Below, piece after piece: positions 36,696-46,170 of a stretch of 64,000 nt of DNA. The stretch lies in assembly GCF_023715145.1 (NCBI RefSeq), contig NZ_JAMBNP010000017.1:1-64000 (forward strand). Direction: 5' to 3'. Under the pieces are notes generated by a model. The model was not told the DNA's origin and did no database searches. It was given only the letters and a program-made list of their open reading frames with translations. Origin of the DNA: Paenibacillus glycanilyticus (lineage in GTDB: Bacteria > Bacillota > Bacilli > Paenibacillales > Paenibacillaceae). A program made the translations under genes and the position numbers. Position 1 is the first letter of the stretch. Every line of letters starts with the position of its first letter.

Positions 36696-37091
36696 TTACT
36701 TTGCATTCAGATCCGGCTGATGGATGCCGATTACGTTGCCTTCCGTATCCAGGAAGTAACCTTGCCACGCCATGCCGGGCAGGGCATGCTTCGGCAGGGC
36801 AACCGTACCGCCAAGGCGGAGGATTTTCTCGGCCGTAGTATCGAAGTCTTCGACTCCCATTGTGCAAGCAAAGCCGTTCATCGCTTGTCCCGGCTGCGGA
36901 GCCGGTCCCATGCGCTTCATGATGGCTCCGTTGATTCCCATAGCGTCGGCGTCGCCTGTCACGGCACCGAAGTAAGGCATTCCGGCATAATCGCTCCAGT
37001 CCTCGAACGTCCATCCAAATACCTCTCCGTAAAACGTCTTGGCACGCTCCACATCATCGACATGAATCTCGAAATGAATGACTCTTCCCAT
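36696..37091 (-). CDS. VOC-superfamily (glyoxalase/bleomycin-resistance-like) protein
   Basis: A 131-aa protein with the paired beta-alpha-beta-beta-beta motif: VIHFEIHVDDVERAKTFY at the start and YFLDTEGNVIGIHQ at the end. GGGAGG precedes the ATG. Members bind a metal and act on many small molecules; no specific substrate can be assigned. It is monocistronic and divergent from msrA. Confidence 0.85.
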   Translation of the reverse strand: MGRVIHFEIHVDDVERAKTFYGEVFGWTFEDWSDYAGMPYFGAVTGDADAMGINGAIMKRMGPAPQPGQAMNGFACTMGVEDFDTTAEKILRLGGTVALPKHALPGMAWQGYFLDTEGNVIGIHQPDLNAK

Positions 37092-37152
37092 GATAACCTC
37101 CCGGTTTTTTGGCTTATTTTAGAAGTTCTTCTACTAGGGTTGCCGTTCCTGC

Positions 37153-37182
37153 TTGAGATAAACGGTTTACGGAAATTATAAT
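37153..37182 (+). promoter_or_regulatory. Promoter of msrA
   Basis: TTGAGA (37153-37158), 18-nt spacer, TATAAT (37177-37182). Transcription would start near 37189, which argues against the ATG located there. Confidence 0.65.
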
Positions 37183-37221
37183 ATTCGAATGGCAACGAAA
37201 GCCGAAGAGGAGGCAACAAGA

Positions 37222-37866
37222 GTGAATCACGCAGCAGACAATAACCTGCATACCATCACGCTTGGCATGGGCTGCTATTGGAGTCCGGAGGCTTTGTTTG
37301 GGGCGGTGCCCGGCGTGGTCAGAACGCGAGTCGGCTTTTCCGGCGGCACTTCCGAGGCGCCAACGTACCGCAGCATGGGCGATCATTCCGAGACGGTCGA
37401 GCTGCAATTCGATCCTGCCCAAGTTTCTTATGAGGATCTGCTGGAGCTGTTCTGGAACAACCATAATCCTTATAACATCAACGGGTATAAGGACAGGCAG
37501 TATCAATCGCTGTTGCTCTATCGAAACGACGAGCAGGAGGAAGCCTTCCGGAGAATCAAGAGCCGGATCGAGGGAGACAAGGGAAGCTTGCTGGATACGG
37601 AGCTGGCTCCTTTTCGTGCTTTCTACCCGGCAGAATCGAGGCATCAGAAGTATTATTTGAAGCGGTTCCCGGATGCCGCTGCTAAGCTAAGCCTGTTATA
37701 TCCATCGGAGAGAGAACTGGAGAGCTCGACTCTTGCGGCCAGGCTGAACGGTGTAGCCAAGGGCTTCCTCAATCTGGAGCGCCTGCAGCGCGAAATGGAG
37801 CAGTGGCCCACTCCGCCGGGTGAGCTGAGCGGTATGCTCTCCTTGATTCGACAAATTCGGTGGTAA
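37222..37866 (+). CDS. msrA: Peptide methionine sulfoxide reductase A
   Basis: A 214-aa enzyme that reduces methionine-S-sulfoxide. The catalytic Cys18 lies in GMGCYWSPEALF (GCFW in most members), followed by GFSGGTSEAPTYRSMGDHSETVELQFDP-type strands and the tail YPAESRHQKYYLKR. GTG 37222 has AGAGGAGG 8 nt upstream. The C-terminus extends about 60 residues beyond the usual core. No MsrB domain is fused. Confidence 0.93.
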   Translation: MNHAADNNLHTITLGMGCYWSPEALFGAVPGVVRTRVGFSGGTSEAPTYRSMGDHSETVELQFDPAQVSYEDLLELFWNNHNPYNINGYKDRQYQSLLLYRNDEQEEAFRRIKSRIEGDKGSLLDTELAPFRAFYPAESRHQKYYLKRFPDAAAKLSLLYPSERELESSTLAARLNGVAKGFLNLERLQREMEQWPTPPGELSGMLSLIRQIRW

Positions 37867-37985
37867 GTAGTTCTTCCCTCACAAATGTTATAACATGTTA
37901 TATTAACATTAAGTAGTCTAAAGGTTTTAATTCATTATGATATATTGACATAATATTAACCAAACATTATATTATTGAATGACTG

Positions 37986-38027
37986 AAGCCGATCGTATAC
38001 CTTGCATGCGAATCGGCTTTTCTTTTT
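37986..38027 (+). terminator. Terminator after msrA
   Basis: Stem AAGCCGAT/ATCGGCTT with an 18-nt loop and TTTCTTTTT tail, 119 nt after the msrA stop and 39 nt before the next start. It could also act in the leader of the GH76 gene. Confidence 0.75.
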
Positions 38028-38065
38028 GACCATTTGTTTGACCATTCATTTTAGGAGGGATAGTA

Positions 38066-41000
38066 GTGACCAGTAAAACCAGAAGAAGGTCCAAGCTTAT
38101 CGCATTGCCTGTCGTTCTTGCACTCTCGATTAGTCCCTTGTTTCCAAACGGAGTACCCCGTGCCCATGCCTTCGAGGCAGCGGATGCGAAGACAGCCATT
38201 GAAGCCTATAATAATGTTTTTTGGGATGCAAGCGCGAAGTATTTCTGGAAAACCTCCAATCATGACGGGTATCAGGACTTTTGGGTAGAGGCCGAGCTGT
38301 GGGAGCTTGTAATGGATGCCTATCTGGAGGCCACGGATCCGGTATTAAAGGCAAAGCTGCGGACCCAGATTGATGATGTATTCGACGGGGCTGTAGCCAA
38401 GTACGGTCAAGACTGGACGAATAATACGTTTAACGACGACATTATGTGGTGGGCAATGGGCAGCGCAAGAGCCTATCAGATTACGCAGGATGCGAAATAC
38501 CTCGAGAGAGCGGAATATTACTTCAACTATGTTTATGATACGCAGTGGGATGACGAGTTTGCGGGCGGCGGCATTTGGTGGAAGAGCGATGACCGTACGA
38601 CGAAAAACGCGTGCATTAACTTCCCCGCTGCCGAAGCCGCGGTCTTTCTGTACAACGTTACCAAGAACGAACGTTATCTGGATGCGGCAGCCAAGATCTA
38701 TCGCTGGAGCAAAACGATGCTGACCGACGGCAACGGCAAGGTCTTCGACCGCATTGAAACGCAAAACGGACCTATACAGGGCGCGACTCACTATAACCAA
38801 GGCACGTTTATCGGAGCTGCCGTAGGTCTCTATCAGATTACGGGAGACAAGGTATATCTGGACGATGCGCTCAAAGGCGCCGCCTTTACGAAAGAGCAGC
38901 TGGTCGACGCCAACGGACTGCTGCGCTATGAGGGTCCAAACGGGGATTTGAAGGGCGGCAAAACGATTCTCGTCCGTAATCTCGGGTATCTTCAGAAGGT
39001 CGTAAATGCAAGCAAGGAGAGCAAGTACAAGACGTTCGCCGAGAGCTATAATGAATGGCTGGCGTTTAATGCCGATATGGCATGGAGTCATCGGAACGCG
39101 GCCAATCTGGTCGACAGCAACTGGGCGGGGCAGCAGTTGTCCGGAACCTTCGAATCATGGAGCGCCGCAGCGGCGGTGCAGGCATTGACCTCCCTTGAGC
39201 CGCAGGACGCGGAGCAGCTGGAATACGCGGTCAAGAATCCTTATAACAAGCTTGAAGCGGAGAGCTTCAATATCGTAAACGGTCCGGGCATGGAGGGCAG
39301 TATCGAAGGCTCGCTGCAATTGGGCGGCATTCAGGACGGCAATTATGCGGCTTATAAAAATGTGGATTTTGGTTCGGGCGAAGGTGCAAGCGGTTTCATT
39401 GCGCGGGCTTCCAGCGGAACGGGAGGCGGGCAGATTGAGGTTAGGCTGGACGCTTTGGACGGACCAAAGGTCGGAACGTTAAATGTCGAAGGCACCGGCG
39501 GCTGGAATAACTTTATTGACGCCGTTACTTTGCTGAAGGATGAAGAGGGCCATACAAGCAACGTAACCGGCGTGCATGATGTGTATCTGATATTTAAGAA
39601 AACCAAGGATTCGTACCTGTTCAATCTGAACTGGTTCAAATTCACGAAGACCGATCCAACGCGTACGGACGCCTATGCCAAGCTGCAGGCGGAGAATTTC
39701 GCGAGCAGCGAAGGACTAAGCATTGACTCGGGCGGACAATTTGCCGACGGCATTCACAATAATGCCTATGCTTCCTACGAGGATATTGATTTTGGCGCGG
39801 GAGCGGCCGGCGTTACGGTACATGTCGCAAGCGGCAGTCAAGGCGGCTCGATTGAAGTGAAGCTCGACAGCCTGGACGGTCCAACGGCAGGGGTAATCGA
39901 CATTCCTGCATTCGGCAGCTGGAACGAGTGGGTGGATGTGGCCTCCATTATTGACGATTCATTGGCTGTTGGCGTGCATGACGTGTATCTGATTTTCCAT
40001 GGGGCAGACGGCAGCGACTATCCTTGCAATCTGGACTGGTTCACCTTCTCGACGATTAAAGGAACGGCAAGGGATGCCTACAGCAAGCTGGAGGCGGAAA
40101 ATTTCACGAACAGCGTTAACGTAGGAACGGAAAACGGCGGCAATCAGACCTACCTCGCTGGCGTATACGGTCCGAATAAGCCGTATGCGATGTACAACTA
40201 TGTTGATTTCGGCGATGTCAGCCCATCGCAGTTCCATGTGCAGGCTGCCAGCGCAACGAGCGGAGGAACGATCGAGGCGCGTATTGACGGCATCAACGGG
40301 CCAGTCATTGCGACGGCCGAGGTCAGCGGAACGGGCGGCTGGCAGACGTTCCAGGTGTTTGACGGAGAGATGAAGGCTCCCGTAACGGGGAAACATCTCG
40401 TCTACCTTCAGTTTAAGGGCAATGATTGGCTGTACAACTTCGACAAATTCACATTCGGGGATCCATCCGTCTTTACGGCTCCAACGCTTCCTCCTGATCC
40501 CGTAGATGACGAAGTTCCGCCGGGAGAGGTGGAGAACGTTCAGTTTACCCGCGATAATGGAAAGCTGACTGTACGCTGGGATGGACCGTACGCGGTAGAC
40601 GGCGATGTTGTGCATCTGAAGCTGCTTCAGAGCGGCAAGCAGGTTGGTGATGTCCTGGAGGTGAAGCGGGGTATTCAAACGGCCGTACTAAACGGAATTG
40701 AAGCGGATCGCAGCTATACGCTTGTGATCAGCGCCGCAGACAAGTCGGGCAACGAGTCCGCGGGCGTTAAAATCGCCATTCCGGCGGCACCTGTCTACTC
40801 CTTGACCGCTGACGGAGCCAATCTGGCGGAAGGCGCCGTGCTTGAGGATGATGCTTACCTGCGCTTCCAAGCGGGGGATGGCACGACGGCAATCCGCTTC
40901 GCAAGCCTTATCTTTGACGGCAAGACGTATGACGGAACGAAGCTTAACGTTGAGCTCGCCGGCCATTTGGGAGCGAAGACGGTTGTTATCGCGGTAGAGG

Positions 41001-41311
41001 ATGCTGCGGGGAACAAGCTGCAGAAGACGATTCATATCCAGGTAAAAACAAGTATCCGGAGCATGAGCAAGCTCGTTGACCGTTACAAAGCGTCTGGCGA
41101 AGTGAGCAAATCGCTGGCCGCGCAGCTGTCGGCTAGTCTGAAGCAGGCCCAGCATCACCTGGACAAAGGGAAGCGGGATCAGGCGATCAAGCAGATGCAG
41201 GACTTCATTAAGCAGCTGAATAAAGCAAGGAGCGGGGACATCGCGGAAAAGGCCAAATCGGTATTTAATGCTGATGCGGAAGCTCTAATTGCAAGCTGGA
41301 AAAAGAAATAA
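38066..41311 (+). CDS. Secreted GH76 (alpha-1,6-mannanase-type) enzyme with three CBM6 modules and a FIMAH domain
   Basis: A 1081-aa exported enzyme. Signal peptide (about 1-36, PRAHAFEA cleavage), then an alpha/alpha-barrel GH76 domain (about 40-390) with the catalytic Asp pair Asp124-Asp125 in NDDIMWWAMG. Three CBM6-type modules follow (about 395-530, 540-670 and 675-810; each starts YxKLEAENF-like and holds DFG and GxHxVYLxF). Next are a fibronectin-III-like domain (about 825-910), another beta domain, and a C-terminal helical FIMAH-type domain (about 1000-1070). GTG start with AGGAGG. It should cut fungal or plant mannan-type alpha-1,6 chains at the cell exterior. Confidence 0.9.
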   Translation: MTSKTRRRSKLIALPVVLALSISPLFPNGVPRAHAFEAADAKTAIEAYNNVFWDASAKYFWKTSNHDGYQDFWVEAELWELVMDAYLEATDPVLKAKLRTQIDDVFDGAVAKYGQDWTNNTFNDDIMWWAMGSARAYQITQDAKYLERAEYYFNYVYDTQWDDEFAGGGIWWKSDDRTTKNACINFPAAEAAVFLYNVTKNERYLDAAAKIYRWSKTMLTDGNGKVFDRIETQNGPIQGATHYNQGTFIGAAVGLYQITGDKVYLDDALKGAAFTKEQLVDANGLLRYEGPNGDLKGGKTILVRNLGYLQKVVNASKESKYKTFAESYNEWLAFNADMAWSHRNAANLVDSNWAGQQLSGTFESWSAAAAVQALTSLEPQDAEQLEYAVKNPYNKLEAESFNIVNGPGMEGSIEGSLQLGGIQDGNYAAYKNVDFGSGEGASGFIARASSGTGGGQIEVRLDALDGPKVGTLNVEGTGGWNNFIDAVTLLKDEEGHTSNVTGVHDVYLIFKKTKDSYLFNLNWFKFTKTDPTRTDAYAKLQAENFASSEGLSIDSGGQFADGIHNNAYASYEDIDFGAGAAGVTVHVASGSQGGSIEVKLDSLDGPTAGVIDIPAFGSWNEWVDVASIIDDSLAVGVHDVYLIFHGADGSDYPCNLDWFTFSTIKGTARDAYSKLEAENFTNSVNVGTENGGNQTYLAGVYGPNKPYAMYNYVDFGDVSPSQFHVQAASATSGGTIEARIDGINGPVIATAEVSGTGGWQTFQVFDGEMKAPVTGKHLVYLQFKGNDWLYNFDKFTFGDPSVFTAPTLPPDPVDDEVPPGEVENVQFTRDNGKLTVRWDGPYAVDGDVVHLKLLQSGKQVGDVLEVKRGIQTAVLNGIEADRSYTLVISAADKSGNESAGVKIAIPAAPVYSLTADGANLAEGAVLEDDAYLRFQAGDGTTAIRFASLIFDGKTYDGTKLNVELAGHLGAKTVVIAVEDAAGNKLQKTIHIQVKTSIRSMSKLVDRYKASGEVSKSLAAQLSASLKQAQHHLDKGKRDQAIKQMQDFIKQLNKARSGDIAEKAKSVFNADAEALIASWKKK

Positions 41312-41323
41312 GAGAAGAACGGA

Positions 41324-41367
41324 AGAGACGCTCCGCCACATGTTGCATGTGGCGGAGCGTCTCTTTG
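41324..41367. terminator. Bidirectional terminator
   Basis: A 19-bp stem (AGAGACGCTCCGCCACATG and complement) with TTG loop between the convergent GH76 and xylanase genes. Confidence 0.95.
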
Positions 41368-41378
41368 TTAAAAACAGA

Positions 41379-44300
41379 TTACAGCTTCCAGATCCGGTAC
41401 AAAATAACGGCCGCTTCCGCACGAGTCAACTCATCGTTAGGAGCGAGCTTGCTTCCGCTGCCGGTAACTACGCCGGCTTTGACAAGTGCTGCTACGCTAT
41501 CCTTCGCATAACCGGCAACGCTTGCCGCGTCTGAGAACGCGTCCAGAGAACCGCCGGCAGGCAGCTGCTTGCCGAGTGCGGCAAGGGCGCGTGCGGTCAG
41601 CGCCATCATGTCCTGACGGGAGATGCTGCTGCTTGGTTTGAACGTATTGTTCTCGACGCCGGTGGCGATGCCAAGCTGCTTGGCAATGGCCAGCTCCTTA
41701 TAATAGTAGGCGTCGGCCGGAACATCGCTGAACATGGCGGCATCCGTGCCGGTGCCGCGAAGTTCAAAGGCTCTTACAAGAAGAGCAATGAAGTCTGCTC
41801 TCTTAATGGAAGCGTTAGGGGAGAAGGTGTTCTCGCCGGTGCCTTTAATAACTTCTCGGGCAGCCAGAGCTTCAATCGCTTCCTTGGCCCAAGGGACTTT
41901 GGCCAGGTCTCCAAACGTCTTGTAGACGGATACGGCTGCATAAGTGCTGAAATGCGTCGTTTGGAAAATAACCGCGCCGGTTGCCGCATCATAGCGGCTG
42001 TTAGGCACCGGAATGGCTTTGCCGCTGCCATCGATATACCAGATGACGATACGCTCCGGATGCTGGAGCTCTTCTGCCGTTGGCGTGTACGGAATCGCTA
42101 CCGTTACGGGCGCAGCGGGGTTATTCCATGCGATCGCGTTGCCGCCTGCAACGAGGCTAAGATCAATAACCGGACGATTGCCGATCTGTGCGCGGGTCGC
42201 TGCGTCAACTTGATCCAGTGAAGCTTTAGCTACACGAATCGATACTTGATCGGCAGCAATGTTGGTGTTCGACAGCATGTTGCTTGGCATTTGAATAAAA
42301 GCGTTAGCGATCTTTGCCGTCAGCGCGTAATCGTCCTGGCTCTTCAGGCTTTGCGTTGGCAGCTGAACGGCATACGAAGCTGCATTTCCTTGCAGCGGTA
42401 CGTCGATGATCACTTGCTTCTTGCCGCCTGCTGCCGGAGCTGCTTGCTCAAGCGCTTTTTTCAGGTCGTCGCCGATAACGATGCCAACGGCATTGCCGTT
42501 TGTTGTCTTCACTTCGGGCTTCACGGTTGTTGAACCGTCAGGGTTTTTCACCACCGTGCTGGTCTGAGGTACGAAACCGCCGCCGTTGGCAGAGCCGCCG
42601 GTGTCTTTGCCGCCAAGGGTCAGCACGCCAAATACCGAAGTGTACTGATAGGCGTTGCCGGTCGTATCGTTCCAAGCGGCAACGCTTTGACGGGCACCGT
42701 CTTTCGCATCGTTGATCTGTACGTCAAAGCCAAGCTTCTTCTGATTTTCCGGCGTGATGGCAGTAAGCGGAATTTTCACTTCAACCGTGTAGTTGGTACC
42801 GGAAACTTTGGTTGCCGACTCGAAGCCGTCCGCAAGGCTTGGCGGATTAAAGGACGTCTCGTTCTCGTAGTTGATCCGATATTGTCCGTCGTCGCTTTGG
42901 TAGAACGAGGTTTTTGCGTTATTTTGATCCAGGAAGATCTCAACGGAGTCTTGTTCGTACGCATTGGCGCTGGCTTTATCCAGCTGTGCGTCGGTAACCT
43001 GAATCAGGACATACAGATTGTGATCATCCCATAATGCTTTGGCTACGCCGCTTGCTCCCTGCCAAGCCATTTGGTAACGGTTAATCGGAATTTCGGCCGT
43101 TTGGCTCCACACCGGGTCAATGGTCCCGTCAATGGTTGGCGTCCCGAATTTCGCTGTCGTCTGGCTGGCATCCGGTGTTTCAGGTGCATTTTCTTCAATA
43201 AACGTATCCGGGTCGATTACGCCGTAATAAGCGGGTTTCGCTTGCAGGTTCTTATCGAACAGGAGCGGATTGTTCGCGGCTCTCCAGCTTGTGTTGTCAT
43301 CCAGGCCCCAGAACGTTACGCGTTCGATATGATCCGCATGCTCTTTGAAAATATTGAAAAGCTGAGCGTACAGATAGGCTTGAGCGGTAGCAAGGCTCTC
43401 GGGAAGCGAATAGTTGCTGCCGGCCATAACGTCCAGCTCGCTGATGCTCACTTCAACGCCAAGAGAGATGAATTTCTCCATAGAGAGCTTCACGTTGTCG
43501 GGATTCGTGTTGGTGTTATAGTGTCCTTGCATGCCAACGCCGTCAATTAGAAGCTTGCCGTCATGTTCGGCCGCGTAACGGTCGTTGATATCCTTCACCA
43601 TGTTGTAGATGGCAGTCGCTTTATTCTGGTTATCTTCGTTGTAGTCGTTGTAGTAGAGCTTGATATCCCATTCCGGATGAGCGTCGAGCACCTCTCTTGC
43701 CGCGAGGAAGGACTGCTCCACGTAGTCGGATCCGATGGCATTATACCATGGCGTCTGCCTCAGCGAAGCTTTATAGTTCGACGGATTAGGCGGGTTATCG
43801 TTCATGGCTTCGTTCACAACATCCCATGAGATGACCTTGTCGCCGAAATGCTTCATGACGGTTTGAATATGGGTTCTGAGGTTAACCAGAGCCTCTTCGC
43901 GTCCAAGCGGAACCGTGTTATTGGAGGAATCGGTTGTTGTATTCAGCCATGCGGGGGACTGCTGATGCCAGACCAGCACGTGGCCATGCATTTGCATCCC
44001 TTCGGCCAATACTTTGTCGACCATGGCGTCTGCGGCTGTGAAGGTAAAGTTCCCCTTCGTTGGCTGCATCGCATCCGGCTTCATTGCGTTGCCCGCGGTT
44101 ACCACATTATGGTGCATGTTCAGAAGCTCAAGTCTTGTGCCCTCCAGATCCTCAGCCGTAATGGCATTGCCGATCAGGAAGTCGTCTTGGTACACTTCTT
44201 TAATTGGAGCAAGATCCTTCTGGATGCCGATAGGGCCGGAGCCCGTGCTTTCAAAGCTGATATCGTCGATGTAATAAGAAGCTGTAGCGTTAGAGCTCTG

Positions 44301-45749
44301 TACATAGATGGTCAGATACTCGTCGCCAACGCTGTTATAGCGGTAGGTGCCCTGCAATTGCACCCAGCCATCGCTTGCGGAGATGCTTTTGTTGGCAAGG
44401 CCAGGGTAGTTGGCGCTGCTGCCGTTGCCGATCTGTGAAGCAAGCTCGAGTGTGGTGCTTGTTGCGGGCGACAGAAGCTTCACCCAAGCCGTCACTTTAT
44501 ACTCGTAGCCCTTGTCTACGTATTTCTCTACGCGCAGGGAAGGACCGTGCCAGCTGGTAGTCCGGCCTTCCACCTTCAGGGCGTAGGAGCCGTCCGCGGT
44601 ATGGTTGGCTTCATTTGTAACCGTGAGCGTTTCCGTACCCGCACGGCCTGTAAAGCCTCCGGTTGTTTGATCTTCAAACGTAATCGTGCTGAAAGGCAAA
44701 GCCGGATCTCTTGGCGGTTCTTCTTCTCCGCCGCCGCTCGATACGGTCTCGGTGATGAGAATATCTCCGATGTAGAACGGAACGGATTTGCCGCTTGCAT
44801 TCGATTGAACGCGAAGCTTGGTGTCCTTGCTTGTATCAACCGTAAACGAGTTTGTTAAGGTAAAAGCAGCGCCAGCCGCATAGTTCGCGCTGGCCACTAC
44901 CCCGTAGCTGTCGATTGTTTGCAGATAAGCCTGCGCATCATCGGGGATGGTTGTTTCTGCATCGACGTAGCCCTTCACGGTAACCGTATAGGTTTTGCCG
45001 TTCTCCAGACCAAGGTCGACGTAACTAAAGTCGGCCGCATCGTAGTCATTTGCCCGGTTGCTCACAGACAAGGCTTTGCCGTCCTCATTGCCGTCAAACT
45101 CCTTGCCGGTTACCGCTGTCAGGCTTGCACTGCCGGATTGCACGGCAATTCCTTTGCCATCGGCGAAGTCTTCATGATAAATCGTTTTTGTCGTTGTTGT
45201 TTGCGGGGCCGTGATGAGAATATCTCCGATGTAGAATGGAACGGTTTTGCCGCTTGCATTCGATTGAACGCGAAGCTTCGTATCCTTGCTTGCATCAACC
45301 GTAAACGAGTTTGTTAAGGTAAAAGCAGCGCCAGCCGCATAGTTCGCGCTGGCCACTACCCCGTAGCTGTCGATTGTTTGCAGATAAGCCTGCGCACCCT
45401 CGGGGATGGTTGTAGCTGCATCGACGTAGCCCTTCACGGTAACCGTATAGGTTTTGCCGTTCTCCAGACCAAGGTCGACGTAACTAAAGTCGGCCGCATC
45501 GTAGTCATTTGCCCGGTTCGTTACGGATAAAGCGCTTCCATCCGCGTTACCGTCAAAAACCTTGCCGGTCACCGCAGTCAGGCTCGCGCTGCCGGATTGG
45601 ACGGCGATACCTTTGCCGTCCGCAAAGTCTTCATGGTACACGGTTGTTTCCGTTGTCGCAGCTTCTGCTACCGGCGCAAGTCTGCCAATCGGGATCAGCA
45701 GGGCTGCTGCGAGCAGGATGGAGACAAGCTTTTTCAAGGATCTACTCAT
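41379..45749 (-). CDS. SLH-anchored multidomain GH10 endo-xylanase
   Basis: A 1456-aa cell-surface enzyme. Signal peptide (about 1-30); two near-identical CBM-like modules (about 35-185 and 188-340); a third CBM22/CBM4_9-like module (about 350-500); GH10 catalytic domain (about 510-850) with acid/base Glu647 (WDVVNEAMND) and nucleophile Glu771 (SISELDVM). A CBM9 module (about 870-1050), a Pro/Val-rich linker domain, and three SLH repeats (about 1265-1456) that bind secondary wall polymer follow. The ATG at 45749 has GAAGGGG 10 nt upstream; the one at 45758 is too close. A cre-like site lies in its leader. Confidence 0.95.
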   Translation of the reverse strand: MSRSLKKLVSILLAAALLIPIGRLAPVAEAATTETTVYHEDFADGKGIAVQSGSASLTAVTGKVFDGNADGSALSVTNRANDYDAADFSYVDLGLENGKTYTVTVKGYVDAATTIPEGAQAYLQTIDSYGVVASANYAAGAAFTLTNSFTVDASKDTKLRVQSNASGKTVPFYIGDILITAPQTTTTKTIYHEDFADGKGIAVQSGSASLTAVTGKEFDGNEDGKALSVSNRANDYDAADFSYVDLGLENGKTYTVTVKGYVDAETTIPDDAQAYLQTIDSYGVVASANYAAGAAFTLTNSFTVDTSKDTKLRVQSNASGKSVPFYIGDILITETVSSGGGEEEPPRDPALPFSTITFEDQTTGGFTGRAGTETLTVTNEANHTADGSYALKVEGRTTSWHGPSLRVEKYVDKGYEYKVTAWVKLLSPATSTTLELASQIGNGSSANYPGLANKSISASDGWVQLQGTYRYNSVGDEYLTIYVQSSNATASYYIDDISFESTGSGPIGIQKDLAPIKEVYQDDFLIGNAITAEDLEGTRLELLNMHHNVVTAGNAMKPDAMQPTKGNFTFTAADAMVDKVLAEGMQMHGHVLVWHQQSPAWLNTTTDSSNNTVPLGREEALVNLRTHIQTVMKHFGDKVISWDVVNEAMNDNPPNPSNYKASLRQTPWYNAIGSDYVEQSFLAAREVLDAHPEWDIKLYYNDYNEDNQNKATAIYNMVKDINDRYAAEHDGKLLIDGVGMQGHYNTNTNPDNVKLSMEKFISLGVEVSISELDVMAGSNYSLPESLATAQAYLYAQLFNIFKEHADHIERVTFWGLDDNTSWRAANNPLLFDKNLQAKPAYYGVIDPDTFIEENAPETPDASQTTAKFGTPTIDGTIDPVWSQTAEIPINRYQMAWQGASGVAKALWDDHNLYVLIQVTDAQLDKASANAYEQDSVEIFLDQNNAKTSFYQSDDGQYRINYENETSFNPPSLADGFESATKVSGTNYTVEVKIPLTAITPENQKKLGFDVQINDAKDGARQSVAAWNDTTGNAYQYTSVFGVLTLGGKDTGGSANGGGFVPQTSTVVKNPDGSTTVKPEVKTTNGNAVGIVIGDDLKKALEQAAPAAGGKKQVIIDVPLQGNAASYAVQLPTQSLKSQDDYALTAKIANAFIQMPSNMLSNTNIAADQVSIRVAKASLDQVDAATRAQIGNRPVIDLSLVAGGNAIAWNNPAAPVTVAIPYTPTAEELQHPERIVIWYIDGSGKAIPVPNSRYDAATGAVIFQTTHFSTYAAVSVYKTFGDLAKVPWAKEAIEALAAREVIKGTGENTFSPNASIKRADFIALLVRAFELRGTGTDAAMFSDVPADAYYYKELAIAKQLGIATGVENNTFKPSSSISRQDMMALTARALAALGKQLPAGGSLDAFSDAASVAGYAKDSVAALVKAGVVTGSGSKLAPNDELTRAEAAVILYRIWKL
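44752..45660 (-). repeat. Tandem 459-bp duplication inside the xylanase gene
   Basis: The segments from about 44752 and from about 45211 repeat with a 459-bp (153-codon) period and are almost identical in DNA, encoding the first two binding modules. The low divergence points to a recent duplication or ongoing gene conversion. Confidence 0.9.
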
Positions 45750-45779
45750 GTATTGCATTCCCCTTCGAAAAGAATTTTT

Positions 45780-45794
45780 GTTAAGCGCTTACAA
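45780..45794 (-). promoter_or_regulatory. cre-like operator in xylanase leader
   Basis: On the minus strand: TGTAAGCGCTTAACA, sharing the core TAAGCGCTTA with the site at 14098. It lies downstream of a TATAAT (45826-45831, minus strand), where CcpA (or a XylR-like repressor) could block elongation. Confidence 0.6.
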
Positions 45795-45911
45795 AACGTT
45801 GTGGAGGCCCCTCCTTTCTAGAAAAATTATAGCGTGTATTACTTTTTGTTTTACTACAAGAACTAAATGACTTACTGTACTTATTTAACATTTAAGTAAA
45901 AAAAGAGCCTC

Positions 45912-46111
45912 GACGATGTACGGCATCGTTAAGGCTGAAGCAACGGGGGAAATGGTCGAGCTTAACGATGCCGTACATCGTTAAGCTACGCGGAAAGTCC
46001 AATTTTACGCGTAAAACATACTGAATTGGGCTTCTTAACGATGTGTGACATCGTAAAGGCTGCCGGTGCAGCTGAAATGGTCGAGCTTAACGATGCGGTA
46101 CATCGTTAAGG
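45912..46111. repeat. Two tandem copies of a 125-bp element, each with two palindromes
   Basis: Palindromes lie at 45913-45929, 45959-45987, 46034-46058 and 46086-46110; the best is AGCTTAACGATG-CCGTA-CATCGTTAAGCT. Positions 1 and 3, and 2 and 4, are each exactly 125 bp apart. The block GAAATGGTCGAG plus palindrome (45949-45985 and 46074-46110) differs at one base in 37. No coding frame is supported here. Confidence 0.9.
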
Positions 46112-46120
46112 CCGCAAAAA

Positions 46121-46154
46121 GCCCGTTTACCATGCGGACCATGGTGAACGGGCT
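46121..46154 (-). terminator. Terminator of MFS gene
   Basis: Stem GCCCGTTtACCATG/CATGGTgAACGGGC (one mismatch) with flanking A's on the plus strand, giving a T run on the minus strand. Confidence 0.8.
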
Positions 46155-46170
46155 TCAGAATGGACTGCTT

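Noticed and set aside
37189..37221. ATG 37189 as the msrA start.
   Set aside because: It coincides with the predicted transcription start and has no ribosome binding site, whereas GTG 37222 has AGAGGAGG at ideal distance.
37986..38065. Riboswitch or attenuator in the leader of the GH76 gene.
   Set aside because: The single simple hairpin is adequately explained as the msrA terminator and no alternative structure is visible.
45912..46111. Possible CRISPR array.
   Set aside because: Only four palindromes with unequal alternating spacing, spacers that are themselves repeated, and no cas genes.
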